A stretch of DNA of 64,000 nucleotides from CAWIJJ01 sp963836425 (GCA_963836425.1 CAWIJJ010000003.1:434001-498000), one strand, 5' to 3'. Shown: positions 20,046 through 29,797, numbered from the stretch's first letter. A program made the numbers and translations. The notes: generated by a model not told the origin, from the sequence alone.

Positions 20046-20843
20046 ATGCGCGGATTCGGCGAAATCTCGGAGCGTTTGCGGCGCTCCACCGTGCAGGTAT
20101 TTCCCAAACCCGGGCATGGCGCCGGTTCGGGTGTGATTTGGAACCGCGACGGCCTGATCCTCACCAACGCCCACGTGGCCCGCACGGCCGAAGCGGAGGT
20201 TGAACTGTGGGACGGGCGCCGTCTGCCGGCTCGCGTCGAGGTTCGTGACGGCCGCCGCGACCTCGCTTCCCTGCATGTCTCCGCGCCCGATCTCGAAGCG
20301 GCCTCTATCGGCGATTCCAGCGCTGTGCGGCCGGGCGAACTGGTCATCGCAATCGGCAGCCCTTTAGGATTTGCAGGCGCGCTTTCCACCGGAGTCATCC
20401 ACTCCGTGGGCGCACTGCCCGGCCTCGGCCGCAACCACTGGATTCGGGCCGGCGTCCACCTTGCGCCCGGCAACTCCGGCGGGCCCCTCGCCAATGCGCG
20501 CGGCGAGGTGATCGGCATCAACACCGCCATCGTACATGGGCTCGGGGTTGCCGTACCTTCCCAAGCCGCGCTGAACTTCGTGCGTGATGGACCCCGTCCC
20601 GCGCTCGGGGTTGTGCTGCGCCCTTCGGGACCGGGGCTCGAAATCCTGGAAGTGGACCCGAACGGCGCCGCCGCTGCCGCCTCCCTGCGTCCCGGAGACG
20701 TTCTGGCCGGCACCTTCGAAGGCCTGAACGACGCACTCGATTCCGGTCGCGAGGTGCTGCGCCTTCCCTTCTTCCGCGGCGACCGGGCCCGGGTGCGCGA
20801 GGCGTTCGTGCGCATCGCCGGCCGGCGCGAGGCGGCCGCGTGA
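20046..20843 (+). CDS. Trypsin-like (S1C/HtrA-type) serine protease, second of a tandem pair
   Basis: The 265-residue protein has ATG 20046 two bases after the predicted stop of the first protease. The triad is His in LILTNAHVAR, Asp in DGRRDLASL and Ser in LAPGNSGGPLANARG. A C-terminal PDZ-like region (ALGVVLRPSGPGLEILEVD to LRPGDVLAGTFEG) follows. No signal peptide is visible (MRGFGEISERLRRSTVQVF). It is a diverged paralogue of the upstream protease. Its last codons overlap the GTG start of the regulator gene (GTGA), so the three genes form a tight operon. Substrates are unknown. Confidence 0.82.
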   Translation: MRGFGEISERLRRSTVQVFPKPGHGAGSGVIWNRDGLILTNAHVARTAEAEVELWDGRRLPARVEVRDGRRDLASLHVSAPDLEAASIGDSSAVRPGELVIAIGSPLGFAGALSTGVIHSVGALPGLGRNHWIRAGVHLAPGNSGGPLANARGEVIGINTAIVHGLGVAVPSQAALNFVRDGPRPALGVVLRPSGPGLEILEVDPNGAAAAASLRPGDVLAGTFEGLNDALDSGREVLRLPFFRGDRARVREAFVRIAGRREAAA

Positions 20844-21442
20844 TTCGCCTGCTGATCGCAGCGCCCTCCGCGCTGCTTCGTTCCGGGCTGGAGACGCTCG
20901 CCGCCTCCAGCCCGAACATCGAAGTGACCGGCTCCGTCGCGGATCTGGCGGCGGCGGAGGCGCTGCGCCCGGATGTGGTGCTGGCCGCGCTGGCCCTCTC
21001 CGAGCTCGCTCCGCCCGACGAGGGACACATGCCCGCGGTGGTTCTGCTGACCGCCGAGCCCCAGCCTGTCTGGACCCAGGAGGCGTTGCGCCTCGGCGTG
21101 CGTGCCCTGCTTCCGCGCGACGCCTCGCCGGGCGAGGTACTGGCGGCCGTCGAAGCCGCCGGCGCGGGCATGGCGCTCATCGATCCGCGGGAACTCGAAC
21201 AGCTGGTTGCGGCAGTGTCACCCTCCCGCCCCTCAGCCGCTTCGCCCGTGCTGACGCCGCGCGAACTCGAGGTGTTGCGAATGATGGCCGAGGGCGATGC
21301 CAACAAAACCATCGCCTGGAAACTTCAGATCTCCGACCATACGGCAAAGTTCCACGTTGCCTCCATCCTCTCCAAGCTCAACGCAAACACCCGCACCGAG
21401 GCGGTTGCCACCGGCATCCGCAAGGGCCTGGTGATGCTGTAA
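20840..21442 (+). CDS. NarL/LuxR-type regulator with degenerate receiver domain
   Basis: The 200-residue protein has a receiver-like domain (about 1-120) and a LuxR-type helix-turn-helix (LTPRELEVLRMMAEGDANKT to TEAVATGIRKG, about 142-198). The phosphorylation site is missing: the acidic pair that normally follows the first strand reads A-P (residues 8-9), the phospho-acceptor Asp position is Ala 50 (RPDVVLAALAL), and the usual Lys is Arg 93. It therefore probably works without phosphorylation, perhaps through its own abundance, a ligand, or cleavage by the co-encoded proteases. GTG 20840 overlaps the protease stop. No histidine kinase is nearby. Confidence 0.85.
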   Translation: MIRLLIAAPSALLRSGLETLAASSPNIEVTGSVADLAAAEALRPDVVLAALALSELAPPDEGHMPAVVLLTAEPQPVWTQEALRLGVRALLPRDASPGEVLAAVEAAGAGMALIDPRELEQLVAAVSPSRPSAASPVLTPRELEVLRMMAEGDANKTIAWKLQISDHTAKFHVASILSKLNANTRTEAVATGIRKGLVML

Positions 21443-21450
21443 GCCGCGCC

Positions 21451-22401
21451 CTATTCGATCGCGATCTTGTCTTTGTTGGCTGCCAGCCATTCATCGAACG
21501 TCTGTAGCGCCGGGTTCAGCTTTCGCGATTCTTCCAGGCTCCGCGCGCCGCAGAAGACCTCTTCGAAGTCGCGCTTGAACTGAAACATGTTTCCCAGATC
21601 TTCAGCTCCCGGGAAGCCGAAGCTGCGAAAGGTCTCCGGCGAAACGGCGTTGTAAACCACTTCCTGCCCGAATGCTTTGGAAAACGAAGCCGCCATCTGC
21701 GCACCCGTCAAGTGTTCTCCGGCAATCCCCACCGTGCGATTCTGATATTCGCCGCCACGCTTGAATATGCCGTAGGCGCAGCGTCCGATGTCCTCCGCCG
21801 CGATTCCCGGAAGCTTCTTGTCTCCCATCGGCAGCGTGATTGCCAGTTTGCCGTCCGGTCCGCGCTTCGGCCCCATCCCGAAGTAGATGAAGTTGTCCCA
21901 GTAAAACGAAGTGAGCAGCAAAGTAGTGGGTACCCCGGACTCGGTGAAGAGATGATTGGCGGCGCCTTTCGAATCGAAGTGCGGCACCTTGTATTTGCCC
22001 ATCAGCGTCGGCATGCGGTCGTCATCGAGCGGGACCCAGCGCCGCGTGTCTTCAAGCGTGGACCAGATCACATGTTTCAGCTTTGCGTACTTCGCCGCAC
22101 GGGCCATTGCTTCGGCTTCCGCGTACTCCCGCTCCGGCGAGAAATGGTCCCAGAAGAAAGTCACGCAGTACGCCGCATCCGCGCCATCGAAAGCGCGGCG
22201 CACGCTGGATTCATCGCTGATGTCCGCCGCGACCAGTTCCGCGCCGGAGGCCGCCAGCGCCTTCGCTTTATCCGAGTTCACATTTCGCGTAATCGCTCGA
22301 GCCCGGAATCCTCCGCCTGCATCCGCCTGGATCGCGCGTACCAGTCCCCCGCCCTGTGCTCCGGTTGCGCCCAGCACGGCGATCGTCTTTTTTTCTGTCA
22401 T
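21451..22401 (-). CDS. NmrA-like NAD(P)-binding (atypical SDR) protein
   Basis: The 316-residue protein has a Rossmann nucleotide-binding motif at the N-terminus (IAVLGATGAQGGGLVRAI, GxxGxxG). AAYCVTFFWDHFSPEREY and the GIAGEHLTGAQMAASFSKAF region are typical of NmrA/HSCARG-type proteins, which bind NADP and act as redox sensors or as reductases of unknown substrate. The usual SDR YxxxK catalytic motif is not evident. It is convergent with the regulator gene (8 bases apart) and divergent from the secreted protein at 22592. Confidence 0.8.
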   Translation of the reverse strand: MTEKKTIAVLGATGAQGGGLVRAIQADAGGGFRARAITRNVNSDKAKALAASGAELVAADISDESSVRRAFDGADAAYCVTFFWDHFSPEREYAEAEAMARAAKYAKLKHVIWSTLEDTRRWVPLDDDRMPTLMGKYKVPHFDSKGAANHLFTESGVPTTLLLTSFYWDNFIYFGMGPKRGPDGKLAITLPMGDKKLPGIAAEDIGRCAYGIFKRGGEYQNRTVGIAGEHLTGAQMAASFSKAFGQEVVYNAVSPETFRSFGFPGAEDLGNMFQFKRDFEEVFCGARSLEESRKLNPALQTFDEWLAANKDKIAIE

Positions 22402-22591
22402 GGTGAACAGATGCAGGGGACAAGGGTACGGTCGCTAAACAGCTCGTTCGCAGTTGTAACTTCGAAAAGGGAGTGTCCGAAAGATACAGAAAAGGCAGGG
22501 CTTATGCAGTACCTTCGTGCCCGGCGAAAGAATAAATCTTAATGAGCAAAACCGTAACCGCCCCAAAAAAGGCGACGCCTCTGCATTCACT

Positions 22592-22993
22592 ATGACCAAA
22601 AAGCTGCTTTTTGTAACGACGCTTCTGCTTGTGGTTGCTTTTGCCGCGATGGCGGCCGATCCGACTGGCAAGTGGACCTATGAACAAGCTGGGCGCCAGG
22701 GCGGAAATCCCGTCACGGTGACCCTCAACCTGAAGGCTTCCGGCGGCGCGCTCACCGGGAATATCAGCCGCCCCGGCCGCGATGGAAACGCCATGGAAAC
22801 TCCCATCAGCGACGGCAAGGTGGATGGCGACAACATCACTTTCACGACCTCCCGCACGATGGGCGACATGACGATCAAGACGCAGTATTCGGGAACCGTC
22901 TCCGGGAACGAAATCAAGCTGAAGGTCACCAGTCAGGGCCGCGATGGCAACCCGATGACGAACGAAGTGACCGCGAAGAAGGCGACCACCTAG
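22592..22993 (+). CDS. Small secreted protein of unknown function
   Basis: The 133-residue protein has a clear signal peptide (MTKKLLFVTTLLLVVAFAAMAADPTGKW). The mature part is rich in Gly, Thr and beta-type alternation, with a twice-occurring GRDGNxM pattern (PGRDGNAMETP and QGRDGNPMTNE). The composition suggests a small beta-sandwich or lipocalin-like fold; I cannot name a family. The ATG at 22592 is chosen for the signal peptide. The 190 bases between it and the divergent nmrA-like gene hold no promoter I can support. A strong terminator follows the gene. Confidence 0.7.
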   Translation: MTKKLLFVTTLLLVVAFAAMAADPTGKWTYEQAGRQGGNPVTVTLNLKASGGALTGNISRPGRDGNAMETPISDGKVDGDNITFTTSRTMGDMTIKTQYSGTVSGNEIKLKVTSQGRDGNPMTNEVTAKKATT

Positions 22994-23020
22994 TCCCGTT
23001 TTTCGGAAACGAAGATTGCG

Positions 23021-23068
23021 CTCCCAGGCAGCCGCTTCCTTCTGAAGGGCGTCCGCCTGGGAGTTTTT
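23021..23068 (+). terminator. Rho-independent terminator
   Basis: CTCCCAGGC (23021-23029) pairs perfectly with GCCTGGGAG (23055-23063), followed by TTTTT and TCTT. A 25-base loop can itself fold (CCTT/AAGG). It lies 28 bases after the stop of the secreted-protein gene and 6 bases before the end of the convergent gene. Confidence 0.85.
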
Positions 23069-23073
23069 CTTGC

Positions 23074-24318
23074 CTACCGCCTGATTGGACGGCCGCCCGC
23101 GAGCACGCGATAATAGCGCGCCATCCAGTAAGGCAGAATGTAGTCGATTCCCGCCGTTTCGATCAAGCCCGCTCCCCCTCCCAACATCTGGAAAGGATTG
23201 GTCTGCCATACGAAATCCGACGGCGGCCGTTGCGCCACCGGAATCGGCGAGCAGGCGTTCTCGGGGTCGCCACAAGTCGGAATGCGGCCGCGCCAGTCTA
23301 CGAAGAAGTCGCCCCGGGGGCGCTCCAGCCAGGCATCGAGCAGTTGCCGCGTTTCGTTGTCGCGAGCCTCGTCCGGTCCATGCAGGGCGCGATCGATCAT
23401 GTTGAAATGCGCATTCTTGTGTGTGCGCGTTGTGCCGCGAACCACCGAATACGCGTTCTCGTAAAGCCGGCGCGTGCTGCCGTCTTTTTCGAGGCGCAGA
23501 AGGCTGAACAGATTGATGTAGGCCAGGTTGAACTTGAAATAAGAGCTGTGCACGTCGGCCGAATCGATCGCGAGCGGCAGCGAAACCAGAAAAGCGTGGG
23601 TGGAAGCGAAGCTGGAATATTCGGACTCGAAACGCTGCGGGTTGACGTGCCGGCCCACCTGGAGCAGCGCAAGCTGCTGATCGGGACGGATGATGAACGT
23701 CGTGCTCGCCGAGCCGTCCGGCATGACGATATTCCAGTCCCAGTCCATCAGTTTCTTCAGCAGGCGCGTGGCGAGAGCGGCGATTGAAGCGCGGATCGCG
23801 GGATCGGACACAAGATCGAAGGCCGTGCCCAGACCGAAGAACACTCCGGAATACTGGTCGCGGGACGTGTGGCCGATCCAGATCCAGCTCCGCCCGTTCA
23901 GCGTCGCCGGATAAGAACCATGGACCGATTCTTCGTTGCGTATGCCGGCGGCATAGGGCGAGTCGGCCGGCACCGCGCAGCGTGCGAGCAAATCGCGCCC
24001 CGTCACATCCACCAGGAGGGTCAGCCCGGCGAGAGCGGCGCGCACGTTCGCCAGCGCCTCCGGCGAGCGCGTAACCCGATAGCGATACGCTTCGGCGGCC
24101 AGGTAGTGGCCGGTCCACAGCGCGGAATCGCCGCCGCGCGTATAGGCCGCGATGCTTACGCGATCGCTCGCGAAGATCGGGTTCAAAATAGTGCCGAACG
24201 GCATGTGCCGCTGGCCGATGACGGCATCGATGTCCAAGGCGTCGGATTCGGCGCAGAGCAGGGGAAATGCCGAAAGCAACAGCGCGATGGAGACCCGGGA
24301 AACCTGAAGATGAAACAT
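23074..24318 (-). CDS. Secreted protein of unknown function, possibly alpha/alpha-toroid
   Basis: The 414-residue protein has a signal peptide (MFHLQVSRVSIALLLSAFPLLCAES). The body shows repeated pairs of amphipathic helices. Motifs such as GGDSALWTGHYLAAEAYRY, LDAWLERPRGDFFVDWRGR and QTNPFQMLGGGAGLIETAG resemble alpha/alpha-barrel carbohydrate-active or epimerase-like proteins, but no catalytic signature can be assigned. ATG 24318 is chosen because it opens the signal peptide; upstream codons overlap the divergent gene. It is a stand-alone gene ending at the terminator of the convergent gene. Confidence 0.6.
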   Translation of the reverse strand: MFHLQVSRVSIALLLSAFPLLCAESDALDIDAVIGQRHMPFGTILNPIFASDRVSIAAYTRGGDSALWTGHYLAAEAYRYRVTRSPEALANVRAALAGLTLLVDVTGRDLLARCAVPADSPYAAGIRNEESVHGSYPATLNGRSWIWIGHTSRDQYSGVFFGLGTAFDLVSDPAIRASIAALATRLLKKLMDWDWNIVMPDGSASTTFIIRPDQQLALLQVGRHVNPQRFESEYSSFASTHAFLVSLPLAIDSADVHSSYFKFNLAYINLFSLLRLEKDGSTRRLYENAYSVVRGTTRTHKNAHFNMIDRALHGPDEARDNETRQLLDAWLERPRGDFFVDWRGRIPTCGDPENACSPIPVAQRPPSDFVWQTNPFQMLGGGAGLIETAGIDYILPYWMARYYRVLAGGRPIRR

Positions 24319-24415
24319 TGACCTGACTGTTCCAATTGTACTCGTGCGGCGGGCGCCGTGCCGCTTGACCGCCTTTCCCAGGCATCGCGCGCGCGGTATA
24401 TTCTGGGGAATACCC

Positions 24416-25033
24416 ATGCCCAAAACCAAGTCGCCGTACGGGGTGCATCCCGGGGTGTTGCTGACCCGGAAGTGGGTAGCCACGCTGAAGGGAAACACTG
24501 GCCGCACCCTCGAAGAGTGGCTCGCGCTGGTGCGGACAAAAGGCCCCAAATCGGAGACCGACCGGCGCACCTGGCTGCGGAAGGAGCACGGACTCGGCAC
24601 CAACTCCGCCTGGTGGATTGCCGGTCGCGCCGACGGAAAGGGAGCCGAAATGTCCGATCCCGAGGCCTATCTGGTGGCTGCCGAACAGTACGTCGAGAAT
24701 ATGTTCTCCGGCAACAAGGCCGCGCTGCGCCCCATGTATGAGAAATTGCTCCGTCTCGGGCTTTCGCTGGGCCGCGACGTCAAGGCCTGTCCTTGCCGGA
24801 CGATGGTCCCCCTGTATCGCAAGCACGTTTTCGCTCAGATCAAACCGTCAACGGTGACTCGCATCGACCTGGGATTCGCGCTTGGAGCGCGCCCGGCCGA
24901 AGGCCGCCTCATCGATACCGGCGGATACGCCAAAAAAGATCGCATTACGCATCGGATTCCGATCTCCACACCCGCGGAGATCGACGACGAAGTGAAACGT
25001 TGGCTGCGGGTGGCCTACGAGGAGAATCAATGA
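24416..25033 (+). CDS. DUF4287/DUF5655 domain protein
   Basis: This 205-residue soluble protein has an N-terminal half (residues 15 to about 75, LEEWLALVRTKGPKSETDRR and LRKEHGLGTNSAWWIAGRA) matching DUF4287. The C-terminal half (about 85-200, CRTMVPLYRKHVFAQIKPS and RIDLGFALG) matches DUF5655, a 'transport-associated' domain of unknown function. ATG 24416 follows a TATATT box by 13 bases, with GGGGAA between as a weak ribosome binding site. Its stop overlaps the glnA start (ATGA), so it is probably co-transcribed with glutamine synthetase. Confidence 0.75.
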   Translation: MPKTKSPYGVHPGVLLTRKWVATLKGNTGRTLEEWLALVRTKGPKSETDRRTWLRKEHGLGTNSAWWIAGRADGKGAEMSDPEAYLVAAEQYVENMFSGNKAALRPMYEKLLRLGLSLGRDVKACPCRTMVPLYRKHVFAQIKPSTVTRIDLGFALGARPAEGRLIDTGGYAKKDRITHRIPISTPAEIDDEVKRWLRVAYEENQ

Positions 25034-26440
25034 GCCCACAAGAAGTTCTCGAGTTTTGTAAGGAACACGACGCGCGGCAGCTCGACCTGCGATTCACCGA
25101 CATTCCGAGCTTGCAGCATCACGTTTCCTACCCGATCAACGAGCTGGAGCTGAGCAGCTTCGAAGAAGGGTTCGGCATGGACGGATCGAGCATCCGCGGC
25201 TGGGCGGCGATCAATGAGAGCGACATGCTGCTCATACCCGACCCCAATACCGCGATCATGGATCCGTTCGCCGAGATTCCCACTCTGGTAATGTACGGCG
25301 ACGTCATGGATCCGATCACCAAACAGCAGTACGAACGGGACCCGCGCTGGATCGCCAAAAAAGCCGAGCTGCACCTGAAAAACACCGGCGTCGGCGACAC
25401 GGCGTATTTCGGCGCCGAAGCGGAATTCTTCATCTTCGACAACATCCGCTTCGACCAGAACCAGCACTCCGGTTACTACTTCATCGACGCCGAAGAAGGG
25501 CGCTGGAATTCGGGCCGCCGGGAGAACAACCTCGGCTACCGGCCGCGCTACAAAGAAGGCTATTTTCCGGTGCCGCCCACCGATCATTACCAGGACCTGC
25601 GCAGCGAGATGGTGCAGACCATGATCCAGTGCGGCCTCAACATCGAGTGCCATCACCACGAGGTGGCGACCGGCGGGCAGTGCGAAATCGATCAGCGCTT
25701 CGACACGCTGGTGAAATCGGCCGACAACATGATGATGTACAAGTACATCATCCGCAACGTGGCCTACCAGTACGGCAAGACCGTGACCTTCATGCCGAAG
25801 CCGCTCTTCGCCGACAACGGCAGCGGCATGCACACCCACCAGAGCATCTGGAAGGACGGCAAGCCTCTGTTCGCCGGCGACTGCTACGCCGGCCTCAGCC
25901 AGATGGCGCTGCACTACATCGGCGGCCTGCTTAAGCACGCCCGCGCGCTTTCCGCGATCATTGCGCCCACCACCAACAGCTACAAGCGCCTGGTGCCGGG
26001 ATATGAGGCGCCGGTGAATCTGGCCTACTCGCGCCGCAACCGGTCCGCCGCCTGCCGCATCCCGATGTACTCGGCCAGCCCCAAGGCCAAGCGCGTCGAG
26101 TTCCGGCCGCCCGATCCCGCGGCCAATCCGTATCTCGCCTTCGCGGCCATGATGATGGCCGGCCTCGACGGCGTGATGAACAAGACTCAATCCGGGCGAG
26201 CCGCTCGATAAGGACATCTACGATCTTTCGCCCGAGGAGATGAAGAGCGTGCCGTCCATGCCCGGTTCGCTCGACGAAGCCTTGACCTGCCTCGAGGACG
26301 ATCACGAGTTCCTCATGCAGGGCGACGTGTTCACCGAGGAGCTGATCGATACGTTCATCGATTACAAACGCAAGAACGAAGCCGAAGCCGTGCGGCTTCG
26401 CCCGCATCCTTACGAGTTCGCGCTGTACTACGACGTGTAG
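25030..26440 (+). CDS. glnA: Glutamine synthetase, type I (frameshifted near the C-terminus in this sequence)
   Basis: The enzyme makes glutamine from glutamate, ammonia and ATP. Landmarks are GMDGSSIRGW, YFGAEAEFFIFD, HHEVATGGQCEID, FADNGSGMHTHQS, RLVPGYEAPVNLAYS and RVEFRPPD. The first frame ends MNKTQSGRAAR, while the next frame carries the true C-terminus DIYDLSPEEMKSVPSMPGSL to ALYYDV. Removing the C at 26186 gives NKINPGEPLDKDIYDL and a normal 469-residue enzyme. The Tyr in DIYDL is the adenylylation site of the GS-I beta class. This fits the presence of glnE 550 bases downstream. ATG 25030 overlaps the upstream stop. Confidence 0.93.
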
Positions 26441-26496
26441 GAGCATGCCGGGGAAAGGCCGCTTCCAGGTTGTATCCTGAAGTCTGGTCGCCTCCC

Positions 26497-26991
26497 ATGA
26501 CAGGTTCCATCGTGCAGGTCAGCATTTCGCCGGGCGGACTCCCCAAGCGGTCCATTCCGCAGGGCTTGATTACGCCGCTCGGTATTGAGGGCGACCTGCA
26601 CGCGCACCCGCAGATTCACGGCGGCCCGCTGAAGGCGATCCTGCTGATTTCCGCGGAGGTGGTGGACGATCTCGCTGCGCGCGGATACCCTGTTTTTTAC
26701 GGCGCCATGGGGGAGAACCTGACCACGCGCGGAATTTCCGTCCGCGATCTGCGCCTCGGCGACCGGCTCCGCGCCGGCGGCGCCACCCTCGAGATTACCC
26801 AACCGCGCGGCCCCTGTTCGGCGCTCGATATTTACGGGCCTGAGATCAGGCAGGAAATCTACGATGAACGCGTAAAAGCCCGCGACCCCTCTTCGCCGCG
26901 CTGGGGCATGAGCGGACTCTACGCGAGCGTGCTGAATCCGGGGCCGGTCGGCCCGGGAGATATGATTGCAGTGGTTGCCACGTTGGCCTGA
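26497..26991 (+). CDS. MOSC domain protein
   Basis: The 164-residue protein is a single MOSC (molybdenum cofactor sulfurase C-terminal-like) domain: SIVQVSISPGGLPKRSI, LGIEGDLHAHPQIHGGPLKA, GAMGENLTTRGI, LRLGDRLRAGGATLEITQPR and a CSALDIYG segment with the conserved Cys. Stand-alone MOSC proteins (YiiM/YuaD-like) act on or carry sulfur in molybdenum-cofactor or N-hydroxylated substrate metabolism; the substrate here is unknown. It lies between glnA and glnE, with glnE starting 2 bases after its stop, so it is part of that operon by position rather than by obvious function. Confidence 0.85.
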   Translation: MTGSIVQVSISPGGLPKRSIPQGLITPLGIEGDLHAHPQIHGGPLKAILLISAEVVDDLAARGYPVFYGAMGENLTTRGISVRDLRLGDRLRAGGATLEITQPRGPCSALDIYGPEIRQEIYDERVKARDPSSPRWGMSGLYASVLNPGPVGPGDMIAVVATLA

Positions 26992-26993
26992 CA

Positions 26994-29797
26994 ATGCCCC
27001 GTTCGCTCGACGGATTCCGGATGGAAGCGGGACTGCCGGAAGGCGTGGTGCGGCGCGCCGAGTTGCTGGTGGATGCATCGCCCGATCCGGCCCGGGCGGC
27101 ACGCTGCCTCTCACGCTTGCGCCAGGAATCGCCCGGCGGTTTCGAGCGGATCGCCAATTCCGCCGCCGCCCTGCGCGCCACCATCACGCTGTTTTCCTAC
27201 AGCAACTTCCTCGGCGAAGCGGCCGTCCGCCATCCGAACCGGCGTCCTGGAGCTGGTTGAGTCCGGCACCCTCTATCGCGTCCTGAGCCGGGAGGAGTAC
27301 GCCGCCGGTCTCGAGGCCGAACTGGGCCCCGGGAGCCGGGTTCCGGAGGCGCGTGGAACTGGCCCGCTACCGGCGGCGCCAACTCGCCCGCATCGCACTC
27401 CGCGACGTGCTCGGCCTGGCTGCCCTTTCCGAAACTACGCAAGAGCTCTCTTTCCTCGCCGACGCGATTCTCGACGCCGCGTACCGCCGGATCCGGGCCC
27501 GCCTGGTGGAGCGATATGGCGAACCGCGGACCGAGGATGGAAGGCCCTGCGGGTTCTCCGTGATCGCGCTCGGCAAGCTGGGCGGCGCCGAGCTGAACTA
27601 CAGCTCCGATATCGACCTGATGTTTGTGTACGAAGGCAAAGGCGAGACCCAAGGTTCCTCCCCGCTCAGCAACGGCGAGTTCTACAAACGGGTTGCCAAC
27701 GAGTACATCGCCCTGCTCTCCTCCTACACTCCCGAAGGGCAATGTTACCGGGTGGACCTCCGGCTCAGGCCCGATGGAACATTGGGCGAGGTGTGCATTT
27801 CCGCCGAAGGCGCGCGCAATTATTACTCGCGGCGGGCGCGCGACTGGGAGAAGCAGATGCTGATCAAGGCGCGCGTGGCTGCCGGAGAACCCCTGCCGGG
27901 CGCGGAGCTGCTCGAATTTGTGGAGCCGCTGATCTACGAAACCTCGCTCGATTTTCGCGCCGTGGAGGCCGTCTCCGAGACGCGCGCCCGCATCGGCGAG
28001 AAGATGGCGGCCCGGCGCGGCGCCGCCCAGGGGCTCGACGTGAAGCTGGTCCCGGGCGGAATCCGCGATATCGAATTTCTGGTGCAGTGCCTGCAGCGGC
28101 TGCATGGCGGCCGCGAGCGCTGGGTGCGTCACGGCGGAACCCTGCTGGCGCTGTTCCGCTTGCGGGACAAGGGACTGCTCTCGGACGTGGAGTACGCGCG
28201 CCTCGCCACGGCCTATCAGTTTCTTCGAAACATCGAGCACCGGTTGCAGCTGGAAGACGACCGGCAGACCCATACGCTTCCCCGGGATCCGGAAAGGATG
28301 CAACTGCTGGCGCGCAAGATGCCGCCCGAGGGCACCGGGCGCACCCTCGATGCCGCCGCGCTCAAAGAGCGGCTGGATGCGCACCTGCACCAGGTGCGCC
28401 AGCTCTACGCTCGCGTGATCTATGCGCAGCGGCCGTTCTACGACCTGCCGGCAACCCTCGAACCGGCCGAGCCGGAAGCCGCACCGGACCGGCCGGGCGG
28501 CCTGCCTCACACCCTGACCCACGCCCTCGATCAGCAGGCCCCTCAATTCGCCGGGGCCGTGGCCAGCGCGGGCCTGCAACACGGCCGCCAGCGCTTCGAG
28601 CATTTTCTCGAAAAGGCCTTCGCCGCGCCCGAGGTTCTGGCCCGCCTCGAGTCGGACCCGAAGCTCGCCGCCGCCGTGCTGGACCTGTTCGAGCACAGCC
28701 GGTATCTTGCCAATGAGCTGTTGCGGTATCCCGAACTGCTCGACGAGATCGGCCGCAGACCGGAATTGGATGGGCCGGCGCTTGAAACCGGCGCGGCCCT
28801 GCGACGCTTCTACCGGCGCCAGATGCTCCGCATCCAGAGCCGCAGCGTGCTGGAGGCCGCCCCCATTTTCGACACGCTCGCCGAAACCTCCGAGCTGGCC
28901 GACAAGGTGATCACGTCGGCGTACCGGATTGCGCTGGGAGCCGAAGCGGCCTCCGCGGAAGAGATGATGGTCATCGCGCTCGGCCGCCTGGGCATGCGCG
29001 AATTCGATCTGGGCTCCGACGCCGACTTGATTTTCGTAATTCCCGACGAGAGCGCGGCCGAACAGGGCTTGTGGACGCGCGTGGCCGAGCGCATGATCCA
29101 GACCATCAGTTCCTATACCGGCGAAGGCGTGCTGTTCTCCATCGACACGCGGCTGCGGCCCAACGGCCGCGAAGGCAACCTGGTGATCACCGAGAGCGCG
29201 TGCAAGAATTACTTTGCAACGGCGGCCGAAGCCTGGGAAGGCATCGCGTTCATGAAGGCGAGGGCGGTGGCGGGTAATCCCTCCCGCGCCACCCGCTTTC
29301 TGAGCGAACTGCAAGCCGTGGACTGGCGCCGCTACGGACAGAGCATGAGATCCCGCGAGGAACTGTCTGCGATGCGGGCGCGCCTCGAACGCGAGCAGGG
29401 GCCGCGCAACCCTTTGAAGGCGGGACCCGGAGGCTACTACGACATCGACTTTGCCCTGATGTACCTGCGGCTCCGCGCCGCGGGCATTTTCTACAAGGTG
29501 CTCAATACACCCGAACGTATCGACGTGATTGAACAAACGGGACATCTGGAGCCGCAGGAAGCAGCTTTTCTGCGCGATGCCGCCACCTTCTTCCGCGCCG
29601 TGGATCACGCTTCCCGCATTTCGACCGGGCACGCCGAAGGCACCCTGCCCAGTTCGTATACGCAGATTGAAATACTGACCAGTCTTGTGCGGCGATGGAC
29701 GCCCGAGCACCTGCACGGGGAAACACTGGAACGAGCCTTGCACCGCATCCGTCAAGGAACCAGAGAGTTCTTCGACCGTTTGTTCGGCCGAAAATGA
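26994..29797 (+). CDS. glnE: Glutamine synthetase adenylyltransferase/adenylyl-removing enzyme GlnE (two frameshifts in this sequence)
   Basis: GlnE reversibly adenylylates glutamine synthetase. Two nucleotidyltransferase domains are visible: ALGKLGGAELNYSSDIDLMF (adenylyl-removing half) and DLGSDADLIFV (adenylyl-transferase half), each followed by the GlnE helical region, for example LVPGGIRDIEFLVQ and GPGGYYDIDFALM. The N-terminal piece (MPRSLDGFRMEAG onward) shifts frame near 27242 (restored as NRVLELVESGTLYRVL) and again near 27352 (restored as PEALELARYRRRQL). Both are one-base insertions. The repaired protein is about 933 residues, the usual GlnE length. Its target, a glutamine synthetase with the modifiable Tyr, is encoded just upstream. 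Confidence 0.93.

Noticed and set aside
19125..20843. A single protein with two protease domains as a new architecture
   Set aside because: Removing one T from a homopolymer creates a natural end for the first protein and leaves a good ATG for the second, so the fusion is likely an artefact.
26182..26190. Programmed frameshifting in glnA
   Set aside because: The site has no slippery heptamer or obvious stimulator, and the same kind of one-base break occurs in unrelated genes nearby, which favours sequence error.
27197..29755. An 852-residue minus-strand open frame opposite glnE
   Set aside because: It is the shadow of GlnE in high-GC sequence; only the plus strand shows nucleotidyltransferase motifs.
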